This document shows, piece by piece, positions 1 to 12,985 of a DNA stretch of 64,000 nucleotides. Below the pieces are notes generated by a model. It saw nothing but the letters and a program-made list of their open reading frames with translations. It made no database searches and was not told the DNA's origin. Both the position numbers and the translations under genes were made by a program. Source of the stretch: Balanoglossus misakiensis (Eukaryota; Hemichordata); NCBI GenBank assembly GCA_040954595.2, contig CM082585.2:9114001-9178000 (forward strand). The letters are read 5' to 3'. The first letter of the stretch is position 1; each line of letters begins with the position of its first letter.

Positions 1-3000
1 TTTTGAAAAAACCATGGGTTATAGCTCAGGAAAATGTTGAAAAATCGACGATTTTTGGACTTTGCGAATTTTCAAAATTTGGTCATTTTTTGAAAAAACC
101 ATGGGTTATAGCTCAGGAAAATGTTGAAAAATCGACGATTTTTCGACTTTGCGAATTTTCAAAATTTGGTCATTTTTTGAAAAACCATGGGTTATAGCTC
201 AGGAAAATGTTGAAAAATCGACGATTTTTCGACTTTGCGAATTTTCAAAATTTGGTCATTTTTTGAAAAAACCATGGGTTATAGCTCAGGATAATGTTGA
301 AAAATCGACGATTTTTCGACTTTGCGAATTTCAAAATTTGGTCATTTTTTGAAAAAACCATGAGTTATAGCTCAGGAAAATGTTGAAAAATCGACGATTT
401 TTCGACTTTGCGAATTTTCAAAATTTGGTCATTTTTTGAAAAAACCATGGGTTATAGCTCAGGAAAATGTTGAAAAATCGACGATTTTTCGACTTTGCGA
501 ATTTTCAAAATTTGGTCATTTTTTGAAAAAACCATGGGTTATAGCTCAGGAAAATGTTGAAAAATCGACGATTTTTCGACTTTGCGAATTTTCAAAATTT
601 GGTCATTTTTTGAAAAAACCATGGGTTATAGCTCAGGAAAATGTTGAAAAATCGACGATTTTTGGACTTTGCGAATTTTCAAAATTTGGTCATTTTTTGA
701 AAAAACCATGGGTTATAGCTCAGGAAAATGTTGAAAAATCGACGATTTTTCGACTTAGCGAATTTTCAAAATTTGGTCATTTTTTGAAAAAACCATGGGT
801 TATAGCTCAGGAAAATGTTGAAAAATCGACGATTTTTGGACTTTGCGAATTTTCAAAATTTGGTCATTTTTTGAAAAAACCATGGGTTATAGCTCAGGAA
901 AATGTTGAAAAATCGACGATTTTTCGACTTTGCGAATTTTCAAAATTTGGTCATTTTTTGAAAAAACCATGGGTTATAGCTCAGGAAAATGTTGAAAAAT
1001 CGACGATTTTTCGACTTTGCGAATTTTCAAAATTTGGTCATTTTTTGAAAAAACCATGGGTTATAGCTCAGGAAAATGTTGAAAAATCGACGATTTTTCG
1101 ACTTTGCGAATTTTCAAAATTTGGTCATTTTTTGAAAAAACCATGGGTTATAGCTCAGGAAAATGTTGAAAAATCGACGATTTTTCGACTTTGCGAATTT
1201 TCAAAATTTGGTCATTTTTTGAAAAAACCATGGGTTATAGCTCAGGAAAATGTTGAAAAATCGACGATTTTTCGACTTTGCGAATTTTCAAAATTTGGTC
1301 ATTTTTTGAAAAAACCATGGGTTATAGCTCAGGAAAATGTTGAAAAATCGACGTTTTTTCGACTTTGCGAATTTTCAAAATTTGGTCATTTTTTGAAAAA
1401 ACCATGGGTTATAGCTCAGGAAAATGTTGAAAAATCGACGATTTTTCGACTTTGCGAATTTTCAAAATTTGGTCATTTTTTGAAAAAACCATGGGTTATA
1501 TAGCTCAGGAAAATGTTGAAAAATCGACGATTTTTCGACTTTGCGAATTTTCAAAATTTGGTCATTTTTTGAAAAAACCATGGGTTATAGCTCAGGAAAA
1601 TGTTGAAAAATCGACGATTTTTCGACTTTGCGAATTTTCAAAATTTGGTCATTTTTTGAAAAAACCATGGGTTATAGCTCAGGAAAATGTTGAAAAATCG
1701 ACGATTTTTCGACTTTGCGAATTTTCAAAATTTGGTCATTTTTTGAAAAAACCATGGGTTATAGCTCAGGAAAATGTTGAAAAATCGACGATTTTTCGAC
1801 TTTGCGAATTTTCAAAATTTGGTCATTTATTGAAAAAACCATGGGTTATAGCTCAGGAAAATGTTGAAAAATCGACGATTTTTCGACTTTGCGAATTTTC
1901 AAAATTTGGTCATTTATTGAAAAAACCATGGGTTATAGCTCAGGAAAATGTTGAAAAATCGACGATTTTTGGACTTTGCGAATTTTCAAAATTTGGTCAT
2001 TTTTTGAAAAAACCATGGGTTATAGCTCAGGAAAATGTTGAAAAATCGACGATTTTTGGACTTTGCGAATTTTCAAAATTTGGTCATTTTTTGAAAAAAC
2101 CATGGGTTATAGCTCAGGAAAATGTTGAAAAATCGACGATTTTTGGACTTTGCGAATTTTCAAAATTTGGTCATTTTTTGAAAAAACCATGGTTATAGCT
2201 CAGGAAAATGTTGAAAAATCGACGATTTTTGGACTTTGCGAATTTTCAAAATTTGGTCATTTTTTAAAAAAACCATGGGTTATAGCTCAGGAAAATGTTG
2301 AAAAATCGACGATTTTTCGACTTTTCGAATTTTCAAAAATTTGGTCATTTTTTGAAAAAACCATGGGTTATAGCTCAGGAAAATGTTGAAAAATCGACGA
2401 TTTTTCGACTTTGCGAATTTTCAAAATTTGGTCATTTTTTGAAAAAACCATGGGTTATAGCTCAGGAAAATGTTGAAAAATCGACGATTTTTGGACTTTG
2501 CGAATTTTCAAAATTTGGTCATTTTTTGAAAAAACCATGGGTTATAGCTCAGGAAAATGTTGAAAAATCGACGATTTTTCGACTTTGCGAATTTTCAAAA
2601 TTTGGTCATTTTTTGAAAAAACCATGGGTTATAGCTCAGGAAAATGTTGAAAAATCGACGATTTTTGGACTTTGCGAATTTTCAAAATTTGGTCATTTTT
2701 TGAAAAAACCATGGGTTATAGCTCAGGAAAATGTTGAAAAATCGACGATTTTTCGACTTTGCGAATTTTCAAAATTTGGTCATTTTTTGAAAAAACCATG
2801 GGTTATAGCTCAGGAAAATGTTGAAAAATCGACGATTTTTGGACTTTGCGAATTTTCAAAATTTGGTCATTTTTTGAAAAAACCATGGGTTATAGCTCAG
2901 GAAAATGTTGAAAAATCGACGATTTTTCGACTTTGCGAATTTTCAAAATTTGGTCATTTTTTGAAAAAACCATGGTTATAGCTCAGGAAAATGTTGAAAA

Positions 3001-6000
3001 ATCGACGATTTTTCGACTTTGCGAATTTTCAAAATTTGGTCATTTTTTGAAAAAACCATGGGTTATAGCTCAGGAAAATGTTGAAAAATCGACGTTTTTT
3101 CGACTTTGCGAATTTTCAAAATTTGGTCATTTTTTGAAAAAACCATGGGTTATAGCTCAGGAAAATGTTGAAAAATCGACGATTTTTCGACTTTGCGAAT
3201 TTTCAAAATTTGGTCATTTTTTGAAAAACCATGGGTTATATAGCTCAGGAAAATGTTGAAAAATCGACGATTTTTCGACTTTGCGAATTTTCAAAATTTG
3301 GTCATTTTTTGAAAAAACCATGGGTTATAGCTCAGGAAAATGTTGAAAAATCGACGATTTTTCGACTTTGCGAATTTTCAAAATTTGGTCATTTTTTGAA
3401 AAAACCATGGGTTATAGCTCAGGAAAATGTTGAAAAATCGACGATTTTTCGACTTTGCGAATTTTCAAAATTTGGTCATTTTTTGAAAAAACCATGGGTT
3501 ATAGCTCAGGAAAATGTTGAAAAATCGACGATTTTTGGACTTTGCGAATTTTCAAAATTTGGTCATTTTTTGAAAAAACCATGGGTTATAGCTCAGGAAA
3601 ATGTTGAAAAATCGACGATTTTTGGACTTTGCGAATTTTCAAAATTTGGTCATTTTTTGAAAAAACCATGGGTTATAGCTCAGGAAAATGTTGAAAAATC
3701 GACGATTTTTCGACTTTGCGAATTTTCAAAATTTGGTCATTTTTTGAAAAAACCATGGGTTATAGCTCAGGAAAATGTTGAAAAATCGACGATTTTTCGA
3801 CTTTGCGAATTTTCAAAATTTGGTCATTTTTTGAAAAAACCATGGGTTATAGCTCAGGAAAATGTTGAAAAATCGACGATTTTTCGACTTTGCGAATTTT
3901 CAAAATTTGGTCATTTTTTGAAAAAACCATGGGTTATAGCTCAGGAAAATGTTGAAAAATCGACGATTTTTCGACTTTGCGAATTTTCAAAATTTGGTCA
4001 TTTTTTGAAAAAACCATGGGTTATAGCTCAGGAAAATGTTGAAAAATCGACGATTTTTGGACTTTGCGAATTTTCAAAATTTGGTCATTTTTTGAAAAAA
4101 CCATGGGTTATAGCTCAGGAAAATGTTGAAAAATCGACGATTTTTCGACTTTGCGAATTTTCAAAATTTGGTCATTTTTTGAAAAAACCATGGGTTATAG
4201 CTCAGGAAAATGTTGAAAAATCGACGTTTTTTCGACTTTGCGAATTTTCAAAATTTGGTCATTTTTTGAAAAAACCATGGGTTATAGCTCAGGAAAATGT
4301 TGAAAAATCGACGATTTTTCGACTTTGCGAATTTTCAAAATTTGGTCATTTTTTGAAAAAACCATGGGTTATAGCTCAGGAAAATGTTGAAAAATCGACG
4401 ATTTTTGGACTTTGCGAATTTTCAAAATTTGGTCATTTTTTGAAAAAACCATGGGTTATAGCTCAGGAAAATGTTGAAAAATCGACGATTTTTCGACTTT
4501 GCGAATTTTCAAAATTTGGTCATTTTTTGAAAAAACCATGGGTTATAGCTCAGGAAAATGTTGAAAAATCGACGATTTTTCGACTTTGCGAATTTTCAAA
4601 ATTTGGTCATTTTTTGAAAAAACCATGGGTTATAGCTCAGGAAAATGTTAAAAAATCGACGATTTTTCGACTTTGCGAATTTTCAAAATTTGGTCATTTA
4701 TTGAAAAAACCATGGGTTATAGCTTAGGAAAATGTTGAAAAATCGACGATTTTTGGACTTTGCGAATTTTCAAAATTTGGTCATATTTTGAAAAAACCAT
4801 GGGTTATAGCTCAGGAAAATGTTGAAAAATCGACGATTTTTGGACTTTGCGAATTTTCAAAATTTGGTCATTTTTTGAAAAAACCATGGGTTATAGCTCA
4901 GGAAAATGTTGAAAAATCGACGATTTTTGGACTTTGCGAATTTTCAAAATTTGGTCATTTTTTGAAAAAACCATGGGTTATAGCTCAGGAAAATGTTGAA
5001 AAATCGACGATTTTTCGACTTTGCGAATTTTCAAAATTTGGTCATTTTTTAAAAAAACCATGGGTTATAGCTCAGGAAAATGTTGAAAAATCGACGATTT
5101 TTCGGCTTTGCGAATTTTCAAAATTTGGTCATTTTTTGAAAAAACCATGGGTTATAGCTCAGGAAAATGTTGAAAAATCGACGATTTTTCGACTTTGCGA
5201 ATTTTCAAAATTTGGTCATTTTTTGAAAAAACCATGGGTTATAGCTCAGGAAAATGTTGAAAAATCGACGATTTTTCGACTTTGCGAATTTTCAAAATTT
5301 GGTCATTTTTTGAAAAAACCATGGGTTATAGCTCAGGAAAATGTTGAAAAATCGACGTTTTTTCGACTTTGCGAATTTTCAAAATTTGGTCATTTTTGAA
5401 AAAACCATGGGTTATAGCTCAGGAAAATGTTGAAAAATCGACGATTTTTCGACTTTGCGAATTTTCAAAATTTGGTCATTTTTTGAAAAAACCATGGGTT
5501 ATATAGCTCAGGAAAATGTTGAAAAATCGACGATTTTTCGACTTTGCGAATTTTCAAAATTTGGTCATTTTTTGAAAAAACCATGGGTTATAGCTCAGGA
5601 AAATGTTGAAAAATCGACGATTTTTCGACTTTGCGAATTTTCAAAATTTGGTCATTTTTTGAAAAAACCATGGGTTATAGCTCAGGAAAATGTTGAAAAA
5701 TCGACGATTTTTCGACTTTGCGAATTTTCAAAATTTGGTCATTTTTTGAAAAAACCATGGGTTATAGCTCAGGAAAATGTTGAAAAATCGACGATTTTTC
5801 GACTTTGCGAATTTTCAAAATTTGGTCATTTATTGAAAAAACCATGGGTTATAGCTCAGGAAAATGTTGAAAAATCGACGATTTTTCGACTTTGCGAATT
5901 TTCAAAATTTGGTCATTTATTGAAAAAACCATGGGTTATAGCTCAGGAAAATGTTGAAAAATCGACGATTTTTGGACTTTGCGAATTTTCAAAATTTGGT

Positions 6001-9000
6001 CATTTTTTGAAAAAACCATGGGTTATAGCTCAGGAAAATGTTGAAAAATCGACGATTTTTGGACTTTGCGAATTTTCAAAATTTGGTCATTTTTTGAAAA
6101 AACCATGGGTTATAGCTCAGGAAAATGTTGAAAAATCGACGATTTTTGGACTTTGCGAATTTTCAAAATTTGGTCATTTTTTGAAAAAACCATGGGTTAT
6201 AGCTCAGGAAAATGTTGAAAAATCGACGATTTTTGGACTTTGCGAATTTTCAAAATTTGGTCATTTTTTAAAAAAACCATGGGTTATAGCTCAGGAAAAT
6301 GTTGAAAAATCGACGATTTTTCGACTTTGCGAATTTTCAAAATTTGGTCATTTTTTGAAAAAACCATGGGTTATAGCTCAGGAAAATGTTGAAAAATCGA
6401 CGATTTTTCGACTTTGCGAATTTTCAAAATTTGGTCATTTTTTGAAAAAACCATGGGTTATAGCTCAGGAAAATGTTGAAAAATCGACGATTTTTGGACT
6501 TTGCGAATTTTCAAAATTTGGTCATTTTTTGAAAAAACCATGGGTTATAGCTCAGGAAAATGTTGAAAAATCGACGATTTTTCGACTTTGCGAATTTTCA
6601 AAATTTGGTCATTTTTTGAAAAAACCATGGGTTATAGCTCAGGAAAATGTTGAAAAATCGACGATTTTTGGACTTTGCGAATTTTCAAAATTTGGTCATT
6701 TTTTGAAAAAACCATGGGTTATAGCTCAGGAAAATGTTGAAAAATCGACGATTTTTCGACTTTGCGAATTTTCAAAATTTGGTCATTTTTTGAAAAAACC
6801 ATGGGTTATAGCTCAGGAAAATGTTGAAAAATCGACGTTTTTCGACTTTGCGAATTTTCAAAATTTGGTCATTTTTTGAAAAAACCATGGGTTATAGCTC
6901 AGGAAAATGTTGAAAAATCGACGATTTTTCGACTTTGCGAATTTTCAAAATTTGGTCATTTTTTGAAAAAACCATGGGTTATATAGCTCAGGAAAATGTT
7001 GAAAAATCGACGATTTTTCGACTTTGCGAATTTTCAAAATTTGGTCATTTTTTGAAAAAACCATGGGTTATAGCTCAGGAAAATGTTGAAAAATCGACGA
7101 TTTTTCGACTTTGCGAATTTTCAAAATTTGGTCATTTTTTGAAAAAACCATGGGTTATAGCTCAGGAAAATGTTGAAAAATCGACGATTTTTCGACTTTG
7201 CGAATTTTCAAAATTTGGTCATTTTTTGAAAAAACCATGGGTTATAGCTCAGGAAAATGTTGAAAAATCGACGATTTTTGGACTTTGCGAATTTTCAAAA
7301 TTTGGTCATTTTTTGAAAAAACCATGGGTTATAGCTCAGGAAAATGTTGAAAAATCGACGATTTTTGGACTTTGCGAATTTTCAAAATTTGGTCATTTTT
7401 TGAAAAAACCATGGGTTATAGCTCAGGAAAATGTTGAAAAATCGACGATTTTTCGACTTTGCGAATTTTCAAAATTTGGTCATTTTTTGAAAAAACCATG
7501 GGTTATAGCTCAGGAAAATGTTGAAAAATCGACGATTTTTCGACTTTGCGAATTTTCAAAATTTGGTCATTTTTTGAAAAAACCATGGGTTATAGCTCAG
7601 GAAAATGTTGAAAAATCGACGATTTTTCGACTTTGCGAATTTTCAAAATTTGGTCATTTTTTGAAAAAACCATGGGTTATAGCTCAGGAAAATGTTGAAA
7701 AATCGACGATTTTTCGACTTTGCGAATTTTCAAAATTTGGTCATTTTTTGAAAAAACCATGGGTTATAGCTCAGGAAAATGTTGAAAAATCGACGATTTT
7801 TGGACTTTGCGAATTTTCAAAATTTGGTCATTTTTTGAAAAAACCATGGGTTATAGCTCAGGAAAATGTTGAAAAATCGACGATTTTTCGACTTTGCGAA
7901 TTTTCAAAATTTGGTCATTTTTTGAAAAAACCATGGGTTATAGCTCAGGAAAATGTTGAAAAATCGACGTTTTTTCGACTTTGCGAATTTTCAAAATTTG
8001 GTCATTTTTTGAAAAAACCATGGGTTATAGCTCAGGAAAATGTTGAAAAATCGACGATTTTTCGACTTTGCGAATTTTCAAAATTTGGTCATTTTTTGAA
8101 AAAACCATGGGTTATAGCTCAGGAAAATGTTGAAAAATCGACGATTTTTGGACTTTGCGAATTTTCAAAATTTGGTCATTTTTTGAAAAAACCATGGGTT
8201 ATAGCTCAGGAAAATGTTGAAAAATCGACGATTTTTCGACTTTGCGAATTTTCAAAATTTGGTCATTTTTTGAAAAAACCATGGGTTATAGCTCAGGAAA
8301 ATGTTGAAAAATCGACGATTTTTCGACTTTGCGAATTTTCAAAATTTGGTCATTTTTTGAAAAAACCATGGGTTATAGCTCAGGAAAATGTTAAAAAATC
8401 GACGATTTTTCGACTTTGCGAATTTTCAAAATTTGGTCATTTATTGAAAAAACCATGGGTTATAGCTCAGGAAAATGTTGAAAAATCGACGATTTTTGGA
8501 CTTTGCGAATTTTCAAAATTTGGTCATTTTTTGAAAAAACCATGGGTTATAGCTCAGGAAAATGTTGAAAAATCGACGATTTTTGGACTTTGCGAATTTT
8601 CAAAATTTGGTCATTTTTTGAAAAAACCATGGGTTATAGCTCAGGAAAATGTTGAAAAATCGACGATTTTTGGACTTTGCGAATTTTCAAAATTTGGTCA
8701 TTTTTTGAAAAAACCATGGGTTATAGCTCAGGAAAATGTTGAAAAATCGACGATTTTTCGACTTTGCGAATTTTCAAAATTTGGTCATTTTTTAAAAAAA
8801 ACCATGGGTTATAGCTCAGGAAAATGTTGAAAAATCGACGATTTTTCGACTTTGCGAATTTTCAAAATTTGGTCATTTTTTGAAAAAACCATGGGTTATA
8901 GCTCAGGAAAATGTTGAAAAATCGACGATTTTTCGACTTTGCGAATTTTCAAAATTTGGTCATTTTTTGAAAAAACCATGGGTTATAGCTCAGGAAAATG

Positions 9001-12000
9001 TTGAAAAATCGACGATTTTTCGACTTTGCGAATTTTCAAAATTTGGTCATTTTTTGAAAAAACCATGGGTTATAGCTCAGGAAAATGTTGAAAAATCGAC
9101 GATTTTTGGACTTTGCGAATTTTCAAAATTTGGTCATTTTTTGAAAAAACCATGGGTTATAGCTCAGGAAAATGTTGAAAAATCGACGATTTTTGGACTT
9201 TGCGAATTTTCAAAATTTGGTCATTTTTTGAAAAAACCATGGGTTATAGCTCAGGAAAATGTTGAAAAATCGACGATTTTTGGACTTTGCGAATTTTCAA
9301 AATTTGGTCATTTTTTGAAAAAACCATGGGTTATAGCTCAGGAAAATGTTGAAAAATCGACGATTTTTCGACTTTGCGAATTTTCAAAATTTGGTCATTT
9401 TTTGAAAAAACCATGGGTTATAGCTCAGGAAAATGTTGAAAAATCGACGACTTTTGGACTTTGCGAATTTTCAAAATTTGGTCATTTTTTGAAAAAAACA
9501 TGGGTTATAGCTCAGGAAAATGTTGAAAAATCGACGATTTTTCGACTTTGCGAATTTTCAAAATTTGGTCATTTTTTGAAAAAACCATGGGTTATAGCTC
9601 AGGAAAATGTTGAAAAATCGACGATTTTTCGACTTTGCGAATTTTCAAAATTTGGTCATTTTTTGAAAAAACCATGGGTTGTAGCTCAGGAAAATGTTGA
9701 AAAATCGACGATTTTTGGACTTTGCGAATTTTCAAAATTTGGTCATTTTTTGAAAAAACCATGGGTTATAGCTCAGGAAAATGTTGAAAAATCGACGATT
9801 TTTGGACTTTGCGAATTTTCAAAATTTGGTCATTTTTTGAAAAAACCATGGGTTATAGCTCAGGAAAATGTTGAAAAATCGACGATTTTTCGACTTTGCG
9901 AATTTTCAAAATTTGGTCATTTTTTGAAAAAACCATGGGTTATAGCTCAGGAAAATGTTGAAAAATCGACGATTTTTCGACTTTGCGAATTTTCAAAATT
10001 TGGTCATTTTTTGAAAAAACCATGGGTTATAGCTCAGGAAAATGTTGAAAAATCGACGATTTTTGGACTTTGCGAATTTTCAAAATTTGGTCATTTTTTG
10101 AAAAAACCATGGGTTATAGCTCAGGAAAATGTTGAAAAATCGACGATTTTTCGACTTTGCGAATTTTCAAAATTTGGTCATTTTTTGAAAAAACCATGGG
10201 TTATAGCTCAGGAAAATGTTGAAAAATCGACGATTTTTCGACTTTGCGAATTTTCAAAATTTGGTCATTTTTTGAAAAAACCATGGGTTATAGCTCAGGA
10301 AAATGTTGAAAAATCGACGATTTTTCGACTTTGCGAATTTTCAAAATTTGGTCATTTTTTGAAAAAACCATGGGTTATAGCTCAGGAAAATGTTGAAAAA
10401 TCGACGACTTTTGGACTTTGCGAATTTTCAAAATTTGGTCATTTTTTGAAAAAACCATGGGTTATAGCTCAGGAAAATGTTGAAAAATCGACGATTTTTC
10501 GACTTTGCGAATTTTCAAAATTTGGTCATTTTTTGAAAAAACCATGGGTTATAGCTCAGGAAAATGTTGAAAAATCGACGATTTTTCGACTTTGCGAATT
10601 TTCAAAATTTGGTCATTTTTTGAAAAAACCATGGGTTATAGCTCAGGAAAATGTTGAAAAATCGACGATTTTTGGACTTTGCGAATTTTCAAAATTTGGT
10701 CATTTTTTGAAAAAACCATGGGTTATAGCTCAGGAAAATGTTGAAAAATCGACGATTTTTGGACTTTGCGAATTTTCAAAATTTGGTCATTTTTTGAAAA
10801 AACCATGGGTTATAGCTCAGGAAAATGTTGAAAAATCGACGATTTTTGGACTTTGCGAATTTTCAAAATTTGGTCATTTTTTGAAAAAACCATGGGTTAT
10901 AGCTCAGGAAAATGTTGAAAAATCGACGATTTTTGGACTTTGCGAATTTTCAAAATTTGGTCATTTTTTGAAAAAACCATGGGTTATAGCTCAGGAAAAT
11001 GTTGAAAAATCGACGATTTTTCGACTTTGCGAATTTTCAAAATTTGGTCATTTTTTGAAAAAACCATGGGTTATAGCTCAGGAAAATGTTGAAAAATCGA
11101 CGATTTTTCGACTTTGCGAATTTTCAAAATTTGGTCATTTTTTGAAAAAACCATGGGTTATAGCTCAGGAAAATGTTGAAAAATCGACGATTTTTCGACT
11201 TTGCGAATTTTCAAAATTTGGTCATTTTTTGAAAAAACCATGGGTTATAGCTCAGGAAAATGTTGAAAAATCGACGATTTTTCGACTTTGCGAATTTTCA
11301 AAATTTGGTCATTTTTTGAAAAAACCATGGGTTATAGCTCAGGAAAATGTTGAAAAATCGACGATTTTTCGACTTTGCGAATTTTCAAAATTTGGTCATT
11401 TTTTGAAAAAACCATGGGTTATAGCTCAGGAAAATGTTGAAAAATCGACGATTTTTCGACTTTGCGAATTTTCAAAATTTGGTCATTTTTTGAAAAAACC
11501 ATGGGTTATAGCTCAGGAAAATGTTGAAAAATCGACGATTTTTCGACTTTGCGAATTTTCAAAATTTGGTCATTTTTTGAAAAAACCATGGGTTATAGCT
11601 CAGGAAAATGTTGAAAAATCGACGATTTTTCGACTTTGCGAATTTTCAAAATTTGGTCATTTTTTGAAAAAACCATGGGTTATAGCTCAGGAAAATGTTG
11701 AAAAATCGACGATTTTTCGACTTTGCGAATTTTCAAAATTTGGTCATTTTTTGAAAAAACCATGGGTTATAGCTCAGGAAAATGTTGAAAAATCGACGAT
11801 TTTTCGACTTTGCGAATTTTCAAAATTTGGTCATTTTTTGAAAAAAACATGGGTTATAGCTCAGGAAAATGTTGAAAAATCGACGATTTTTCGACTTTGC
11901 GAATTTTCAAAATTTGGTCATTTTTTGAAAAAAACATGGGTTATAGCTCAGGATAATGTTGAAAAATCGACGATTTTTCGACTTTGCGAATTTTCAAAAT

Positions 12001-12763
12001 TTGGTCATTTTTTTAAAAAAAACATGGGTTATAGCTCAGGAAAATGTTGAAAAATCGACGATTTTTCGACTTTGCGAATTTTCAAAATTTGGTCATTTTT
12101 TGAAAAAACCATGGGTTATAGCTCAGGAAAATGTTGAAAAATCGACGATTTTTCGACTTTGCGAATTTTCAAAATTTGGTCATTTTTTGAAAAAACCATG
12201 GGTTATAGCTCAGGAAAATGTTGAAAAATCGACGATTTTTGGACTTTGCGAATTTTCAAAATTTGGTCATTTTTTGAAAAAACCATGGGTTATAGCTCAG
12301 GAAAATGTTGAAAAATCGACGATTTTTCGACTTTGCGAATTTTCAAAATTTGGTCATTTTTTGAAAAAACCATGGGTTATAGCTCAGGAAAATGTTGAAA
12401 AATCGACGATTTTTCGACTTTGCGAATTTTCAAAATTTGGTCATTTTTTGAAAAAACCATGGGTTATAGCTCAGGAAAATGTTGAAAAATCGACGATTTT
12501 TGGACTTTGCGAATTTTAAAAATTTGGTCATTTTTTGAAAAAACCATGGGTTATAGCTCAGGAAAATGTTGAAAAATCGACGATTTTTCGACTTTGCGAA
12601 TTTTCAAAATTTGGTCATTTTTTGAAAAAACCATGGGTTATAGCTCAGGAAAATGTTGAAAAATCGACGATTTTTCGACTTTGCGAATTTTCAAAATTTG
12701 GTCATTTTTTGAAAAAACCATGGGTTATAGCTCAGGAAAATGTTGAAAAATCGACGATTTTTC
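1..12763. repeat. 87-bp satellite array, about 147 tandem monomers
   Basis: A head-to-tail array of an AT-rich 87-bp monomer fills the first 12.7 kb and runs off the left edge. Each monomer has a CCATGG site, the core GTTATAGCTCAGGAAAATG and two odd-centred dyads. Monomers are nearly identical. Recurrent variants are G or C after the run of T (TTTTTGGAC versus TTTTTCGAC), ACGTTTTTT for ACGATTTTT, ATTTATTG for ATTTTTTG, and a TA insertion giving TTATATAGC. Because 87 is divisible by 3 and the monomer has no stop in one + frame, long open frames appear (up to 1056 codons). Occasional 1-2 bp indels break them and the frame has no family resemblance, so I treat them as non-coding. The array could be centromeric, pericentromeric or interstitial; the sequence does not say which. 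Confidence 0.98.
1501..8760. repeat. Higher-order duplication within the satellite
   Basis: Rare monomer variants recur in the same order at a fixed offset. The TA-insertion monomer occurs at 1501, 3241, 5504 and 6984. The paired ATTTATTG monomers near 1825 and 1912 recur near 5827 and 5914, an offset of 4003 bp. The GTTAAAAAATC monomer at 4647 recurs at 8390, an offset of 3743 bp, the same as 3241 to 6984. So an A+B block of about 46 monomers is repeated. The second A block is three monomers shorter (1480 versus 1740 bp, 17 versus 20 monomers). This suggests a recent multi-kilobase unequal exchange followed by a small deletion. Confidence 0.85.
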
Positions 12764-12985
12764 ATGGGTTGTATCTCATGAAAATTGTGAAAAAATGACA
12801 AATTCCCGACTTTGCGAACTTTTGTGATTTTGTCATTTTTGGACATTTTTCATGGGTTATAGCTCATGAAAATTGTGAAAAAATGACAAATTATCGACTT
12901 TGCGAACATTGGTGATTTTGTCATTTTTGGACATTTTTCATGGGTTATAGCTCATGAAAATAGTGAAAATATGACAAAGTCACAA
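12764..12985. repeat. Diverged satellite monomers at the array edge
   Basis: The homogeneous array stops abruptly. About 2.5 units of a related but clearly different repeat follow, starting at about 12764, 12851 and 12938 (period 87-88). They keep CATGGGTTATAGCTCATG and GACTTTGCGAAC but change most other positions. The last unit breaks off near 12985. Diverged edge monomers are expected where unequal exchange homogenises only the interior of a satellite. Confidence 0.9.

Noticed and set aside
8880-12050. 1056-codon open frame and similar long frames (436-1503, 3231-4727, 6935-8830) encoding a 29-residue repeat
   Set aside because: They are explained by an 87-bp satellite whose length is a multiple of 3. 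Frames are broken by random 1-2 bp indels and show no codon constraint.
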